A stretch of DNA of 64,000 bases from Lachnospiraceae bacterium AD3010 (GCA_000622025.1 KK211387.1:186001-250000); one strand, 5' to 3'. Shown: positions 1-8,590, counted from the stretch's first letter. The notes: a model not told the origin generated them from the sequence alone. Program-made: numbers and translations.

Positions 1-66
1 TGCGAGTTCTTTTACCGTCATTCCCCTATCATCAAGTATATCCTTAAGATTTTTTCCGTATCCCAT
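1..66 (-). CDS. XRE-type helix-turn-helix regulator, N-terminus only
   Basis: Reading leftward from an ATG at 64-66, 22 codons are visible before the window edge. They give MGYGKNLKDILDDRG followed by MTVKELA, the usual start of an XRE/lambda-repressor HTH domain (helix 1 and the beginning of helix 2). A strong GGGAGG ribosome binding site lies 9 nt upstream (CCTCCC at 76-81 on the plus strand), which supports this start. It diverges from the mobilisation genes to its right and could be the repressor of the element. The rest is outside the window, so the effector part is unknown. Confidence 0.7.
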   Translation of the reverse strand, partial: MGYGKNLKDILDDRGMTVKELA

Positions 67-111
67 ATCGTAGATCCTCCCATCTGTGGAAAGTATAACA
101 TCAGCCCACTT

Positions 112-210
112 ATTACGCAATACATAAATTGGTTAATAGAAGAACAAAATGAGTATTGACTTTTTAGCGGAGGCATATTATCATCGAAAACACAATACGA
201 ATTGCGTAAT
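112..210. repeat. Widely spaced inverted repeat between XRE gene and relaxase module
   Basis: The 10-mer ATTACGCAAT at 112-121 has a perfect inverted copy, ATTGCGTAAT, at 201-210. The region from 67 to 504 contains no convincing gene. These half-sites could be operators for the divergent XRE regulator or a remnant of a recombination site. A role is not demonstrated. Confidence 0.3.
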
Positions 211-414
211 TACCAAATAACAAACACGTAAAGAATGGAAAGAGAGGAGAGAGGAAATGCATAAAAGACGTAAAAGCGGCAGAATACGGGATCGCTGCGT
301 AGTCTGCATATGTTTCTCGTAAGAGCGCACTTCTATATTCAACCTGTCGGTTGAATATGAACTGCGCCCATGCCGGGAGCTTACGCGTACATCGCAGGAG
401 CAATGATACGCTTT

Positions 415-464
415 CGGTGCTTCGCACCGTCAAGGGCTAACGCCCTTGCGCTGCCTTTGGCAGC
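415..464. other. Three tandem small hairpins, candidate oriT/leader structure
   Basis: Three perfect 6-bp stems follow one another directly. CGGTGC/GCACCG is at 415-429, AAGGGC/GCCCTT at 432-447 and GCTGCC/GGCAGC at 450-464, each with a 3-4 nt loop. They sit 40 nt before the first mobilisation gene. Clustered hairpins in front of a relaxase operon are typical of origins of transfer of MobQ-type elements. They could equally act in the mRNA leader. The nic site is not identified. Confidence 0.45.
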
Positions 465-504
465 TATCCCAATCAACAATATTTTCACAGGAAGGAGAAA
501 ATCT

Positions 505-840
505 ATGGAGCAACAAGGAAAGATCAATAAAGCAAAAGAAGAGTATCGGCAGGGAGAAAACAAGCTGATGCAGGAAAGGCGCAGGCTTAACAGAGAGCTG
601 AACAAGCAGAGTTATCAGAAGAAACGCAGGCGCAGTGAGTATGATCCGGAGTATGCCGCAAGGACACATCGGCTGGTCATCAAGGGTGGGGTGTTTGAGC
701 ATTTCTATCCTGAGACATCCGATATGACGGAACCGGAGTTCTATCAGCTGATAGATGGTCTTAACGCAAATGCCAGGATTCGTAACCAGATTTTATCACA
801 GATCACGATGGTTCATTCGGAAAGGGGGAGTGATGGATAA
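505..840 (+). CDS. DUF3847-type mobilisation accessory protein
   Basis: A small basic protein of 111 residues beginning at the ATG at 505 behind GGAAGGAG. The first 50 residues are a charged coiled-coil-like segment rich in K, E, R and Q. The middle carries 'HRLVIKGGVFEHFYPE', the signature of the DUF3847 family found next to MobA/MobL relaxases in Clostridia elements. The stop codon overlaps the start of the relaxase by one base, so the two are translationally coupled. A role in relaxosome assembly is inferred from position only. A longer in-frame start at 370 lacks a ribosome binding site and was not used. Confidence 0.75.
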   Translation: MEQQGKINKAKEEYRQGENKLMQERRRLNRELNKQSYQKKRRRSEYDPEYAARTHRLVIKGGVFEHFYPETSDMTEPEFYQLIDGLNANARIRNQILSQITMVHSERGSDG

Positions 841-2600
841 TGGCTCTTTTCCATTTTAGTCTCGGTCATATTAAGCGCACTGCAGGACATACGGCAATTG
901 CGGCAGCGGCATACCGGGCAGGTGAAAAACTCTATGATGCCTATTACGGCGAGACACAGGATTACAGTAGGAAAAAGGGCGTGGTCACTACGAAGATCTA
1001 CGCACCAGACTATGTACCGGAAAGATTGTTTGACCGCCAGACACTGTGGACTGAGGTTGAATTTAACGAGCACAGGAAGGATGCCCAGCTTGCTTACAGT
1101 CTGGATATCGCACTACAGAACGAGCTGACTATGGAAGAGAACATCGAACTGCTTGACAGGTTTGTCACGGAAGAGATGGTTTCTATCGGAATGATCGTGG
1201 ATGTTGCGATCCATAATCCCGATAGGGGTAAGCATGGAATTCCCAATCCGCATGGTCATCTGTCATCCCCGATGCGTCCGTTTTTGGGAAGCGGCGAATG
1301 GGGGATCAAGCAGCATATGGAGTATGTTCTTGATGAAAACGGAGAGCGGATACGGAAGCCAAATGGGAAATATAAGACCATCGCCGTATCTGAGACCGGC
1401 TGGAATGATCCTGCTCTTTTGGAACACTGGCGTGAGCGCTGGGCAGAACTTGTAAATCAGAAATTCGAGGAGAAAGATCTGACCTGCCGTATTGATCATC
1501 GTTCCAATGAGGCACGTGGTATAACGGATGCTCCGCTGGTACATGAAGGAAGTGCGGTACGCCGGATGGAGGCAAAAGGAGTCAGAACCGATAAGGGTAC
1601 ATGGAACCGATGGGTTTCTGAAACGAGTGATATGATCCTACGCATTTTATCGACTATCCGTGAGATATCCGGGTGGATGAAGGAAGTGCGTGATGAGATA
1701 AAGCGTCTCGAGGATCCGACAGTTTCTGATATGGTCATGCGGTATCATTCCCACAGGGACGAGGTGGCAAATACATATGATCACGGTGTTCAGAATGCCA
1801 AGAAGACCAACATGAAGCAGATGAATAAAGCCTGCAATTATCTGATGGCAAATAAGATAACTACACCGGAGGAGTTGGAAGCGCTACTTGAAAAGAAAGA
1901 GAAATCGCTTGCCGGAAAGGATAAGGATATTGAGGATATGAAAAAGAAAGCAGCGGATTACCGGGATCTGATCACAGCATTGGAAAATTATGAGAAGTAT
2001 AAGCCGGTTTTTGATCAGTCACAAAAGATACATTTTAAAGGTAAGAAGGAACAATTTAAACAGGAGCATCGCAAGGAACTGAACCAGTATCATAAGGCAA
2101 AACGTAAGCTTGAGCCTTATCTTGTGGAAGGCAGTATGGATGCCGCGAGAGCGGTTTGGGAAGAAAAAATAGAAGCCATCGAGGCGGATATTACCAAAAA
2201 GTCGGAAGATGCTGATCTTACCGCACTTAAGGACGAGCTGGAGATCCTTAAGTACATCAAGGATTCGATCGATTACTGTATCAATCCAAATGGTGATTCC
2301 GGCGGTGAAGGTGGAAATAGCGGTGGCTCCGGACAACCTATTAAGCCTGATAAGGATGCTGAGGTTGAAAAGCAAAAGAAGCAGGCAGAAGAACAGGCTC
2401 AGGCTGAAGCGCAGAGACAGCAGGCGGAACAGCTTTCCCGTCAGGCTCATCAGACATCGCAGAAAGAGGAAAAGAGCGAGCGTATTTCTCTGAAGGAAAG
2501 GATACGGGATAAGCAGGAAATAGTCAGGGAGTATGACATGACACATCAGTATGTCGCTCGGGACAACAAGCGGAAACGCGATGAAAACAATTTATCGTAA
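840..2600 (+). CDS. mobL: MobA/MobL family relaxase
   Basis: A 586-residue conjugative relaxase of the MobQ (MobA/MobL) class. It would nick the element's oriT and pilot the strand during mobilisation. The N-terminus reads ALFHFSLGHIKR and 'AAYRAGEKL', both typical of the family. The metal-binding His motif appears as 'NPHGH' at about residues 136-140, after 'DVAIHNP'. The relaxase domain covers roughly residues 1-230. The rest is a long charged helical region, with a Gly/Ser-rich linker near residue 490 and a Q/E/K-rich tail. No VirB/VirD4 transfer genes are visible, so the element is probably mobilisable and not self-transmissible. Confidence 0.9.
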   Translation: MALFHFSLGHIKRTAGHTAIAAAAYRAGEKLYDAYYGETQDYSRKKGVVTTKIYAPDYVPERLFDRQTLWTEVEFNEHRKDAQLAYSLDIALQNELTMEENIELLDRFVTEEMVSIGMIVDVAIHNPDRGKHGIPNPHGHLSSPMRPFLGSGEWGIKQHMEYVLDENGERIRKPNGKYKTIAVSETGWNDPALLEHWRERWAELVNQKFEEKDLTCRIDHRSNEARGITDAPLVHEGSAVRRMEAKGVRTDKGTWNRWVSETSDMILRILSTIREISGWMKEVRDEIKRLEDPTVSDMVMRYHSHRDEVANTYDHGVQNAKKTNMKQMNKACNYLMANKITTPEELEALLEKKEKSLAGKDKDIEDMKKKAADYRDLITALENYEKYKPVFDQSQKIHFKGKKEQFKQEHRKELNQYHKAKRKLEPYLVEGSMDAARAVWEEKIEAIEADITKKSEDADLTALKDELEILKYIKDSIDYCINPNGDSGGEGGNSGGSGQPIKPDKDAEVEKQKKQAEEQAQAEAQRQQAEQLSRQAHQTSQKEEKSERISLKERIRDKQEIVREYDMTHQYVARDNKRKRDENNLS

Positions 2601-2623
2601 CAGAAAAAGGAGGAAGAAAAACC

Positions 2624-3130
2624 ATGTTACAGGAACAGAATTCTAAGAGCAAGGAGCGTTTAAGGCTCGAAGAGCAAAGAGCCAAATATGAGCAGAAGCT
2701 TCGGGAACAGATCAAGAAGGATGAAAGGCGGCAACGTGAAAGGGAGAAGTCCTTAAAGCTGCTGATAGGTGAGCTTTTTACGAAGCATCTTCCCGATTAT
2801 ATGCTATACGAGGAAGCCGAGATGGAGAGGATCGTTGCTGCGGCGATGGGATCCGATGCTTGCAGGGCAGAAATCGAGAGCATTAAGGCAGAAGCCGGAA
2901 ATGCTGCGGGGACAGTATTGGATGACGCACAGAAGCCGAATAGGTCTCGTACTTCCAAATCGGATGATGTGAAATCGTCTACTGAAGCTTCTGCTATGGA
3001 AGACGATGATGACAGAAAGGATAAGGATGCGGATGTCTCTGCCGGCACAGGTTATGACGCATCGGATGATGACAGCTCTGAAGAGGAGTATGAGGAAGAT
3101 TATTCGGATGAAGAGAGCGATGAAGAATAA
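2624..3130 (+). CDS. Hypothetical mobilisation-associated protein with acidic tail
   Basis: 168 residues starting at an ATG behind AAAGGAGG, 23 bases after the relaxase stop. Residues 1-50 form a strongly charged helix (E, R, K, Q), likely a coiled coil. The C-terminal 40 residues are almost entirely D, E and S. No catalytic motif is visible. It is probably co-transcribed with the relaxase. Genes of this shape are common downstream of MobL relaxases, but the function is not known to me. Confidence 0.6.
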   Translation: MLQEQNSKSKERLRLEEQRAKYEQKLREQIKKDERRQREREKSLKLLIGELFTKHLPDYMLYEEAEMERIVAAAMGSDACRAEIESIKAEAGNAAGTVLDDAQKPNRSRTSKSDDVKSSTEASAMEDDDDRKDKDADVSAGTGYDASDDDSSEEEYEEDYSDEESDEE

Positions 3131-3341
3131 GGATCACGGACTGCCGCTTTTTATTACACCGGCGGCATGTATGAGCAGATTCAAGTGTGGCATGGTATCT
3201 GAGCTTATCGGTGGCACGCTGAAACCGAAATATCACAGCGATAGCGCAGGAAGGAGAGGAGTTATGTGGAACAGAAAACGGAATCGTATTATGAAGATCC
3301 GAAAGACAACATTGCCTTCGAGCGCTGTATTGAGGTCATGA
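3120..3341 (+). CDS. Possible small overlapping ORF
   Basis: An ATG at 3120, inside the acidic tail of the preceding gene, opens a 73-codon frame. It contains 'LPLFITPAACMSRFKCGM' and 'KYHSDSAGRRGVMW'. The composition looks protein-like up to about 3270, then becomes basic and low in complexity. It overlaps the next gene by 76 bases. It may be a short accessory protein, or part of a gene split by a frameshift near 3265 (the next frame continues with 'TESYYEDPKDN'). I see no strong ribosome binding site. Confidence 0.35.
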   Translation: MKNKDHGLPLFITPAACMSRFKCGMVSELIGGTLKPKYHSDSAGRRGVMWNRKRNRIMKIRKTTLPSSAVLRS

Positions 3342-3499
3342 GCAGGCTGATAATGAAATACGGACCGGGCTTACTCGAGAAGATGGATCAGGAAAAACTG
3401 AAAGACCTGATCAGTGCCGAGATAGAGTCCGGTGCGGATAAGAACAGGTTTTTATCTCGAATGCTCGGATACTGTAAGCTTATGACGGACAGGAAATAA
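3266..3499 (+). CDS. Small hypothetical protein of the mobilisable element
   Basis: 77 residues beginning with GTG at 3266, 5 nt after the strong site AAGGAGAGGA, which decides the start. The sequence is amphipathic and mostly helical, with no cysteine pairs or recognisable motif beyond 'IEVMSRLIMKYGPGLLEKM'. It lies at the end of the relaxase operon. Function unknown. Confidence 0.55.
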   Translation: MEQKTESYYEDPKDNIAFERCIEVMSRLIMKYGPGLLEKMDQEKLKDLISAEIESGADKNRFLSRMLGYCKLMTDRK

Positions 3500-3616
3500 C
3501 GAGGCATATGATACGACAATTTCATGAAAAACATGCAGATTTTTACCTTTCACGCATTGCGAAATGAGGCGTAATGTGGTATATTATCTTTAGCGCAGTG
3601 CGTGGAGGTGTAGATC

Positions 3617-3817
3617 ATGAATATAGCAGAGAAAATAACAGAACTTCGTGAAAGTGTCGGTGAGAATAGATACGAGTTTTCGGAACACTTGGGTATACCG
3701 GTTCGCACATTGGAGGACTGGGAAGCAGGGCGGCGCACTCCGCCGCAGTATATCCCCCGGCTGATCGAGTACCAGTTGAAGTATGAGGAACTGGTAAAGA
3801 AGGGAAAGAAAGGCTAA
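3617..3817 (+). CDS. Small helix-turn-helix DNA-binding protein
   Basis: 66 residues behind GTGGAGGTG. The protein is little more than an HTH domain: 'YEFSEHLGIPVRTLEDWEAGRRTPP' is a clear XRE-type helix-turn-helix (residues about 18-45), followed by a short helical tail ending in lysines. Its stop lies within the first palindrome of the array that precedes the KilA-N gene, so the two are probably one unit. It may regulate the integrase/KilA-N operon. An excisionase-like architectural role is also possible. Confidence 0.75.
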   Translation: MNIAEKITELRESVGENRYEFSEHLGIPVRTLEDWEAGRRTPPQYIPRLIEYQLKYEELVKKGKKG

Positions 3818-3923
3818 ACGTATCGAAATTGATGCGTTTAAACCCGTCGAATTCGACGGGTTTGGAACTAAACTTATCGAATTCGATAAGTTTAACTTTA
3901 ACCGTGTGTGATTCGAGGCGGTT
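3816..3923. repeat. Array of four 24-nt palindromes upstream of KilA-N gene
   Basis: Four 24-nt inverted repeats lie at 3816-3839, 3840-3863, 3870-3893 and 3900-3923. The second and third are perfect: the left arms AAACCCGTCGAA and AAACTTATCGAA are each followed by their exact reverse complement. The first and fourth are imperfect. All share the frame AA-N5-TCGAATTCGA-N5-TT or a derivative. The N5 part differs between copies, yet in the perfect copies the two arms change together. They fill the whole gap between the HTH gene and the KilA-N gene. Confidence 0.85.
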
Positions 3924-3940
3924 AGAAAGGAAACTATATT

Positions 3941-4798
3941 ATGGGAAACGCAATCAAAAAAGATGTTATTCATGCGGAAGGTATAGATATAGGCATTTAT
4001 ACAAGAGACTATGAGAATGAGTTTATATCATTAACCGACATAGCGAAGAAAAGGGAAGGAGAGTATCCGGGATATGTTATACAAAACTGGATGCGAAACA
4101 GAAGTGTAATATCCTTTATTGGCCTATGGGAGGCGTTGCATAATCCGAATTTTAATTGCCTCGAATTCGAGGCAATTAAAAATGAGGCTGGTGATAACGG
4201 ATTCGTTATGACACCAAAGAGATGGATTGAATCGACTGGAGCTATAGGAATTATAAGTAAACAGGGAAGATATGCGGCAACATTTGCGCATCGTGATATA
4301 GCTTTTGAGTTTGCATCATGGATTTCACCGGAATTCAAGCTATATATTATAGAGGACTATCAGCGGCTTAAGAAGGATGAGAACAGCCGTCTGTCCCTTA
4401 ACTGGAATCTCAATCGTGAGATAGCCAAGCTAAATTATCGCATACATACTGATGCGATAAAGGATCACCTGATCCCGCCGGAGCTTACGCCGGAGCAGAT
4501 CGGATACAAATATGCAAACGAGGCCGATATGCTTAATGTGGTATTGTTTGGCAAGACCGCAAAACAGTGGAGAGACGCTAATCCCGGAAAAAAAGGGAAC
4601 ATCAGAGACGAGGCTAACCTTAACCAGCTCCTTGTGCTTGCAAATATGGAAAGCTATAATGCGATACTCATAGGTCAGGGCAAAACTATGTCCGAGCGTA
4701 TTGTACTACTGAGAGAACTTGCAGTTAAACAGATGGAGACACTTTCCGTGGTAAACATGGATAATCTCAAGCGACTGCCGGGAGGTGATTCCGTGTGA
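3941..4798 (+). CDS. KilA-N domain protein
   Basis: 285 residues behind AGAAAGGAA. Residues 1-135 form a KilA-N DNA-binding domain of the phage/mobile-element kind, with 'FISLTDIAK', 'TPKRWIESTGAIGI', 'GRYAATFAHRDIAFEFASWISPEFKLYIIEDYQRLK'. The second half (about 150-285) is a helical C-terminal domain found in clostridial KilA-N proteins, with 'LTPEQIGYKYANEADMLNVV'. The stop overlaps the GTG of the recombinase by 4 nt (translational coupling). The coding sequence contains a perfect palindrome at codons 71-80, related to those upstream. A regulatory role is inferred. The biological role of these proteins is poorly known. Confidence 0.85.
   Translation: MGNAIKKDVIHAEGIDIGIYTRDYENEFISLTDIAKKREGEYPGYVIQNWMRNRSVISFIGLWEALHNPNFNCLEFEAIKNEAGDNGFVMTPKRWIESTGAIGIISKQGRYAATFAHRDIAFEFASWISPEFKLYIIEDYQRLKKDENSRLSLNWNLNREIAKLNYRIHTDAIKDHLIPPELTPEQIGYKYANEADMLNVVLFGKTAKQWRDANPGKKGNIRDEANLNQLLVLANMESYNAILIGQGKTMSERIVLLRELAVKQMETLSVVNMDNLKRLPGGDSV
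4151..4180. repeat. Perfect 30-nt palindrome inside KilA-N coding sequence
   Basis: The left arm TTTAATTGCCTCGAA (4151-4165) is followed immediately by its exact reverse complement (4166-4180). It has the same TCGAATTCGA centre as the upstream array, with a different N5 arm (TTGCC/GGCAA). It encodes the residues FNCLEFEAIK of the DNA-binding domain. Confidence 0.9.
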
Positions 4799-6561
4799 AG
4801 AAGCAAAGGAAATGCTATATCTACACCCGTGTATCTACGGCGATACAGGTGGACGGATATAGCCTGGATGCGCAGAAAGACAAATTGCGGAAATATGCCG
4901 AATATCAAGATATGACCATCGTTTCCGAGTTTTCGGACGAGGGCTTCTCCGGCAAGAATATCAAGGGTAGACCGGAATTCACGAGGATGATGGAGAAGAT
5001 CGAGAGCGGTGAGGATGGAGTGGATTTTGTTCTGGTGTTCAAACTCTCTCGTTTCGGGCGTAATGCCGCTGATGTGCTGAACTCTCTTCAGACCATGCAG
5101 GATTATGGCGTAAACCTGATCTGCGTGGAAGATGGGATTGATTCTTCAAAGGATGCCGGTAAGCTTATGATATCCGTCCTGTCAGCCGTTGCCGAGATAG
5201 AGCGTGAAAACATCCGTACCCAGACCATGGCAGGCAGGGAGCAGAAAGCCAAGGAGGGTAAGTGGAACGGCGGATTTGCGACCTATGGCTATAAGCTTGA
5301 AAACGGACAACTGCTGATAGCGGATGATGAGGTGGAGATTATCCGTATCATATATGACCGATACATCCATACCAATTCGGGTATCAACGGTGTGGCATCA
5401 TATCTTAACGATAACGGATACACCAAGAAGCTTCGTCAGAATAACACGATCCCCGGTTTTTCATCCGGCTTTGTAAAGAGTGTGCTTGATAATCCTGTAT
5501 ATATGGGTAAGATAGCATACGGCAGGCGTCGCACCGAGAAAAAGATCGGAACCCGTAATGAAATGCATATCGTGGAGCAGGATGAGTATCCGATATACGA
5601 CGGACATCATGAGGCTATCATATCGGAGTCGGACTGGCAGTTGGTACAGGAAAAGCGTAAAGCTAACAACTTTAAGCGTGAGAAGGTGCATGATATTGAG
5701 CATGCACATATACTGTCCGGATTGCTGAAATGTCCCTGCTGCGGCAAGAGTCTGTATGGAAACATAGCCAAGGCGCATAGCAAAGATAAATACACACGGT
5801 ACTATTATTACTGCAAGAATACCCTCGGTGCGACCGGGCATAAATGTTCATTCAGACTCAATATCGAGCAGACTGAGATGAACCGCATGGTCGCCGCAAT
5901 CATATCAGCGATGGTCATGGATAAACGCTTTAAGGATGCGATCAAAGCCAAGATTGGTACCGCAGTGGATACTTCGGAGATGGAGGAACACATAGAAGCA
6001 CTTTGCACCCAGTTAAAGCAAGTGCAGGGGACAAAGACTCGTCTTGAGCATCAGATGGACAATCTGGATGTGCTGGACACCCACTATAAAAAGAAGATAT
6101 CCGATCTCCAGCGCAGATATGACGAACAGTATGATAAGGCGGAAGCCATAGAAACACAGATGGATGAATGGAACAGCCGGCTTCTGAGCGTGCGTCAGGA
6201 AAAGATATCCGCCGATAACGTATATCAGCTTCTGCTTGCGTTTGATAAGCTGTATAATACCTCCACCGAAGTAGAGCAGAGAGACTTTATGAGGGCATTT
6301 ATCGAGCGTATAGATATCTACCCCGAAAAGCCTGATAACGGCTGCTGGATCAGAAATATCGTTTTCAATTTTCCTATGCCGGTACAGGGGCAGGAAATTA
6401 AGAGCCTGCCCTTGGAATCGGAGTCAACAGTCGAGACGGTATGCCTCTTGAGCAACACCCAAAGCAAGAAGAAAGAGTCCTATATTACGCTTGATGTGGA
6501 GATGGCAGATTACTATCGCATCAAGAACGAAGGGAAGAATTCTACCACCTTTCCGGTATAA
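4795..6561 (+). CDS. Large serine recombinase (integrase of the element)
   Basis: 588 residues starting at GTG 4795, coupled to the KilA-N gene. The order is a resolvase catalytic domain (residues 5-145; 'YTRVST' with the nucleophilic serine at about residue 14, and 'VFKLSRFGRN'), a recombinase domain (about 165-270; 'GFATYGYKLENG'), a zinc ribbon ('CPCCGKSLYG' at about 313, 'YYCKN' later), and a coiled coil (about 395-460). This is the Tn5397/TndX-type integrase plan. It would integrate and excise the element. It lies at the right end, so an attachment site is expected just downstream. I could not define the core. Confidence 0.92.
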   Translation: MKKQRKCYIYTRVSTAIQVDGYSLDAQKDKLRKYAEYQDMTIVSEFSDEGFSGKNIKGRPEFTRMMEKIESGEDGVDFVLVFKLSRFGRNAADVLNSLQTMQDYGVNLICVEDGIDSSKDAGKLMISVLSAVAEIERENIRTQTMAGREQKAKEGKWNGGFATYGYKLENGQLLIADDEVEIIRIIYDRYIHTNSGINGVASYLNDNGYTKKLRQNNTIPGFSSGFVKSVLDNPVYMGKIAYGRRRTEKKIGTRNEMHIVEQDEYPIYDGHHEAIISESDWQLVQEKRKANNFKREKVHDIEHAHILSGLLKCPCCGKSLYGNIAKAHSKDKYTRYYYYCKNTLGATGHKCSFRLNIEQTEMNRMVAAIISAMVMDKRFKDAIKAKIGTAVDTSEMEEHIEALCTQLKQVQGTKTRLEHQMDNLDVLDTHYKKKISDLQRRYDEQYDKAEAIETQMDEWNSRLLSVRQEKISADNVYQLLLAFDKLYNTSTEVEQRDFMRAFIERIDIYPEKPDNGCWIRNIVFNFPMPVQGQEIKSLPLESESTVETVCLLSNTQSKKKESYITLDVEMADYYRIKNEGKNSTTFPV

Positions 6562-6585
6562 ATCAGTTCAAAGAATGGGGAAAAT

Positions 6586-7316
6586 ATGAAAAGGAAAACT
6601 ATCATGGCGGTGCCCGCCGCCTGTTTTTTGGGCGTCATGGCTACCTGTCTGCTTGGAATAATCATCGGTTCGTTTTATGACTTCAGGATCAACGAGATGC
6701 TTGCCAATAAGACTGAACTCGGCGCATTCTTCGCCACATATGGATCATACTTTTCCGATCATACTTTTCCTACTGCCTGTACCCTGCGGCAGGATCATGC
6801 TTATTTGTGGGTCTCAAGAAAAAGGGGGATCGTTACCGCGCACTGTTCGGCTACGTTCCCGGGGAGGCTTCTACGATGCTGTCAGTCTTAAGCTGGCTTT
6901 TCTGGGCGGTACTTTATTTATGGGTCCCGTTTGTGATGATACGCCTGCTCGACGACAGCGACCCCGACAGACTCATTGCCGTCGGAGCGGCGATCCTTAT
7001 CGCCGGAATAACGGCAGACAATGTGAACGCCTGGCTCAAGCAGCTCGCTTCGCGCCCCCGTTATAAATACTTGATCACTTTGGACGATCCGATTAGCCAG
7101 TTCCGCAGCTGGTGGCAGATGGTTCCCAACCTCGCAGGCAGCGATGACAGCTTCAAATCGTGGCCGAGCGGCAACATGACCATCGCCAGCATGATGTTTT
7201 CGCTTCCCATGCTTTCTGATGTAGCGAGAGGAAAGAGCAGCAGAAGGAATCACATATATTATCTATGCCGTCATAAGCGAAGCGTTTCTGTCGGCAGCCA
7301 GAGCAAATTGAAATAA
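6586..7316 (+). pseudogene. PAP2-family phosphatase/membrane protein, frameshifted and truncated
   Basis: The first frame (from 6586) encodes an N-terminal membrane segment and stops making sense after 'ATYGSYFS'. The correct sequence resumes in another frame ('YCLYPAAG', then 'GLKKKGDRYRALFGYVPG'). It continues with two membrane segments and the PAP2 motifs 'KQLASRPRY' and 'KSWPSGN'. The cause is an exact 14-bp tandem duplication at 6743-6770; removing one copy restores the frame. The 3' end is also damaged: 'IIYAVISEAFLSAARAN', resembling the region before the last catalytic motif, lies in a third frame and then ends. The second motif has N in place of the usual H (PSGN for PSGH). The gene follows the integrase by 24 nt. 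Confidence 0.75.
6743..6770. repeat. 14-bp tandem duplication causing a frameshift
   Basis: GATCATACTTTTCC occurs twice back to back (6743-6756 and 6757-6770). The second copy shifts the PAP2 reading frame. Deleting either copy joins 'YGSYFS' directly to 'YCLYPAAG'. Confidence 0.9.
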
Positions 7317-7325
7317 GGATCCGGA

Positions 7326-8504
7326 TCAGTAATTTTTTTCAAGCAGGGGAAACAGACGATCTCTCGCCGTATTGACAAACGCTTCGACCGCCTGGGCAGA
7401 TGCATTGGGCCAGATTGCAGGGTTGAGCGCGACCTTGAACAGGGAAAACAGACTGATCTGTTCTTCCTTTTCTTTTAATACAGCTTCATCATCTGTTTCA
7501 TAATATGTTCTGAGCATTATATCCCAGATCCTCAGAGCCTGCTCAGGGCTTATTCCTAAGAACCGTTCAACATCCCAGGGTCTGCTTTTGGCTCCATCGA
7601 CAAAGAGAAAATAGGAGATACCAAGATCGATCAGGGGTGCGCCCAGGCTTACGTCTGCCATGTCTATGAGGACGACCTCTCCATCCTGCAGCATGACATT
7701 TTGTGTATGAAAATCCCCATGGACTATTCCTTTTTTCTCTCCCGCAGTCTCAAGAAGTTTATAAAGCAGCTCCTGTTCAGCGGGTGTATAGTACTTTCCC
7801 ATCTGCCGTATTTTCTCTTTTAAAAACGCCGCAGTATCAGGAAGCGCTCCGTTCGGAAGTTCCGTTTCATGCATCTGCTTAAAGAGCCTTCCCATCTTTG
7901 CTGCCAGATCGTCAAGCATCTCGGGATGCTTCCTGATGGTTCCCGCAACGGTATCAGCCTTTATCATCTCGAAAACTATTCCGTAGTTTTCTCCGCACCT
8001 GACGATATCATAGGAGATGGCTGTTGAAATTCCGTTGACAAAGCAAGTTTTAGCATATTCTTTTTCTTTGCAGATATCCTCAAGACTTGTATTCCCATGA
8101 TATTCTTTAAGTATGGTCTCATCGTCAAGCTTGTAGACCGTACCGTTTCCTCCTCTGCCAATGATCTCGCATCCGCTTGCGTCGACCTCACGCATCTTTT
8201 TGCGTACATCAAATATACTGGCAAATCCGGTCACATCAAAAATATCAAATAATTCACTGCTGTCATTATTTATGATCACCGGCCTGTCAGCCGTCTTTTT
8301 GAATTTGAGAAGTACCCTGAGGCCGGCAGATGAGATATACTCAAGCCCTGAGGCATCTATCGTTATCTCTTTGTCCGCGCACTGCGCGGTCATCTCAGGC
8401 AGGCATTCTTCAAGCTCCGCGGCATTGCCGGCATCGATCCTTCCTGATATCCTGAGCTGATTACTATCCGTCATACTAACAAGCATAGTTGTCTGATCCT
8501 CCAC
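7326..8504 (-). CDS. STAS domain fused to choline/aminoglycoside-kinase-like phosphotransferase
   Basis: 392 residues on the minus strand. Residues about 10-100 are a STAS (anti-sigma-factor-antagonist-like) domain, with 'IDASGLEYISSAGLRVLLKF' including the conserved phosphorylatable serines. Residues about 110-390 are a protein-kinase-fold small-molecule phosphotransferase: 'IGRGGNGTVYKL' (Gly loop), 'HGDFHTQNVML' at about 263 (catalytic loop) and 'VLIDMADVSLGAPLIDLG' (metal site). The kinase half resembles the TIGR02172-type family. The substrate is unknown. The STAS part suggests protein-protein control. A second STAS fusion lies at 13651-14925. It is transcribed alone, toward the broken PAP2 gene. 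Confidence 0.8.
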   Translation of the reverse strand: MEDQTTMLVSMTDSNQLRISGRIDAGNAAELEECLPEMTAQCADKEITIDASGLEYISSAGLRVLLKFKKTADRPVIINNDSSELFDIFDVTGFASIFDVRKKMREVDASGCEIIGRGGNGTVYKLDDETILKEYHGNTSLEDICKEKEYAKTCFVNGISTAISYDIVRCGENYGIVFEMIKADTVAGTIRKHPEMLDDLAAKMGRLFKQMHETELPNGALPDTAAFLKEKIRQMGKYYTPAEQELLYKLLETAGEKKGIVHGDFHTQNVMLQDGEVVLIDMADVSLGAPLIDLGISYFLFVDGAKSRPWDVERFLGISPEQALRIWDIMLRTYYETDDEAVLKEKEEQISLFSLFKVALNPAIWPNASAQAVEAFVNTARDRLFPLLEKNY

Positions 8505-8590
8505 ATATCTTCAAAGATGATTTATTATATCAAAAAGTTTTGGGGTAATGTAATACAGTTCTTTTCTGCAGTTCACTTAATTAGTCGAAT

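Noticed and set aside
164-433. 89-codon minus-strand ORF upstream of the relaxase operon
   Set aside because: No ribosome binding site, no protein-like pattern, and it runs through the three hairpins.
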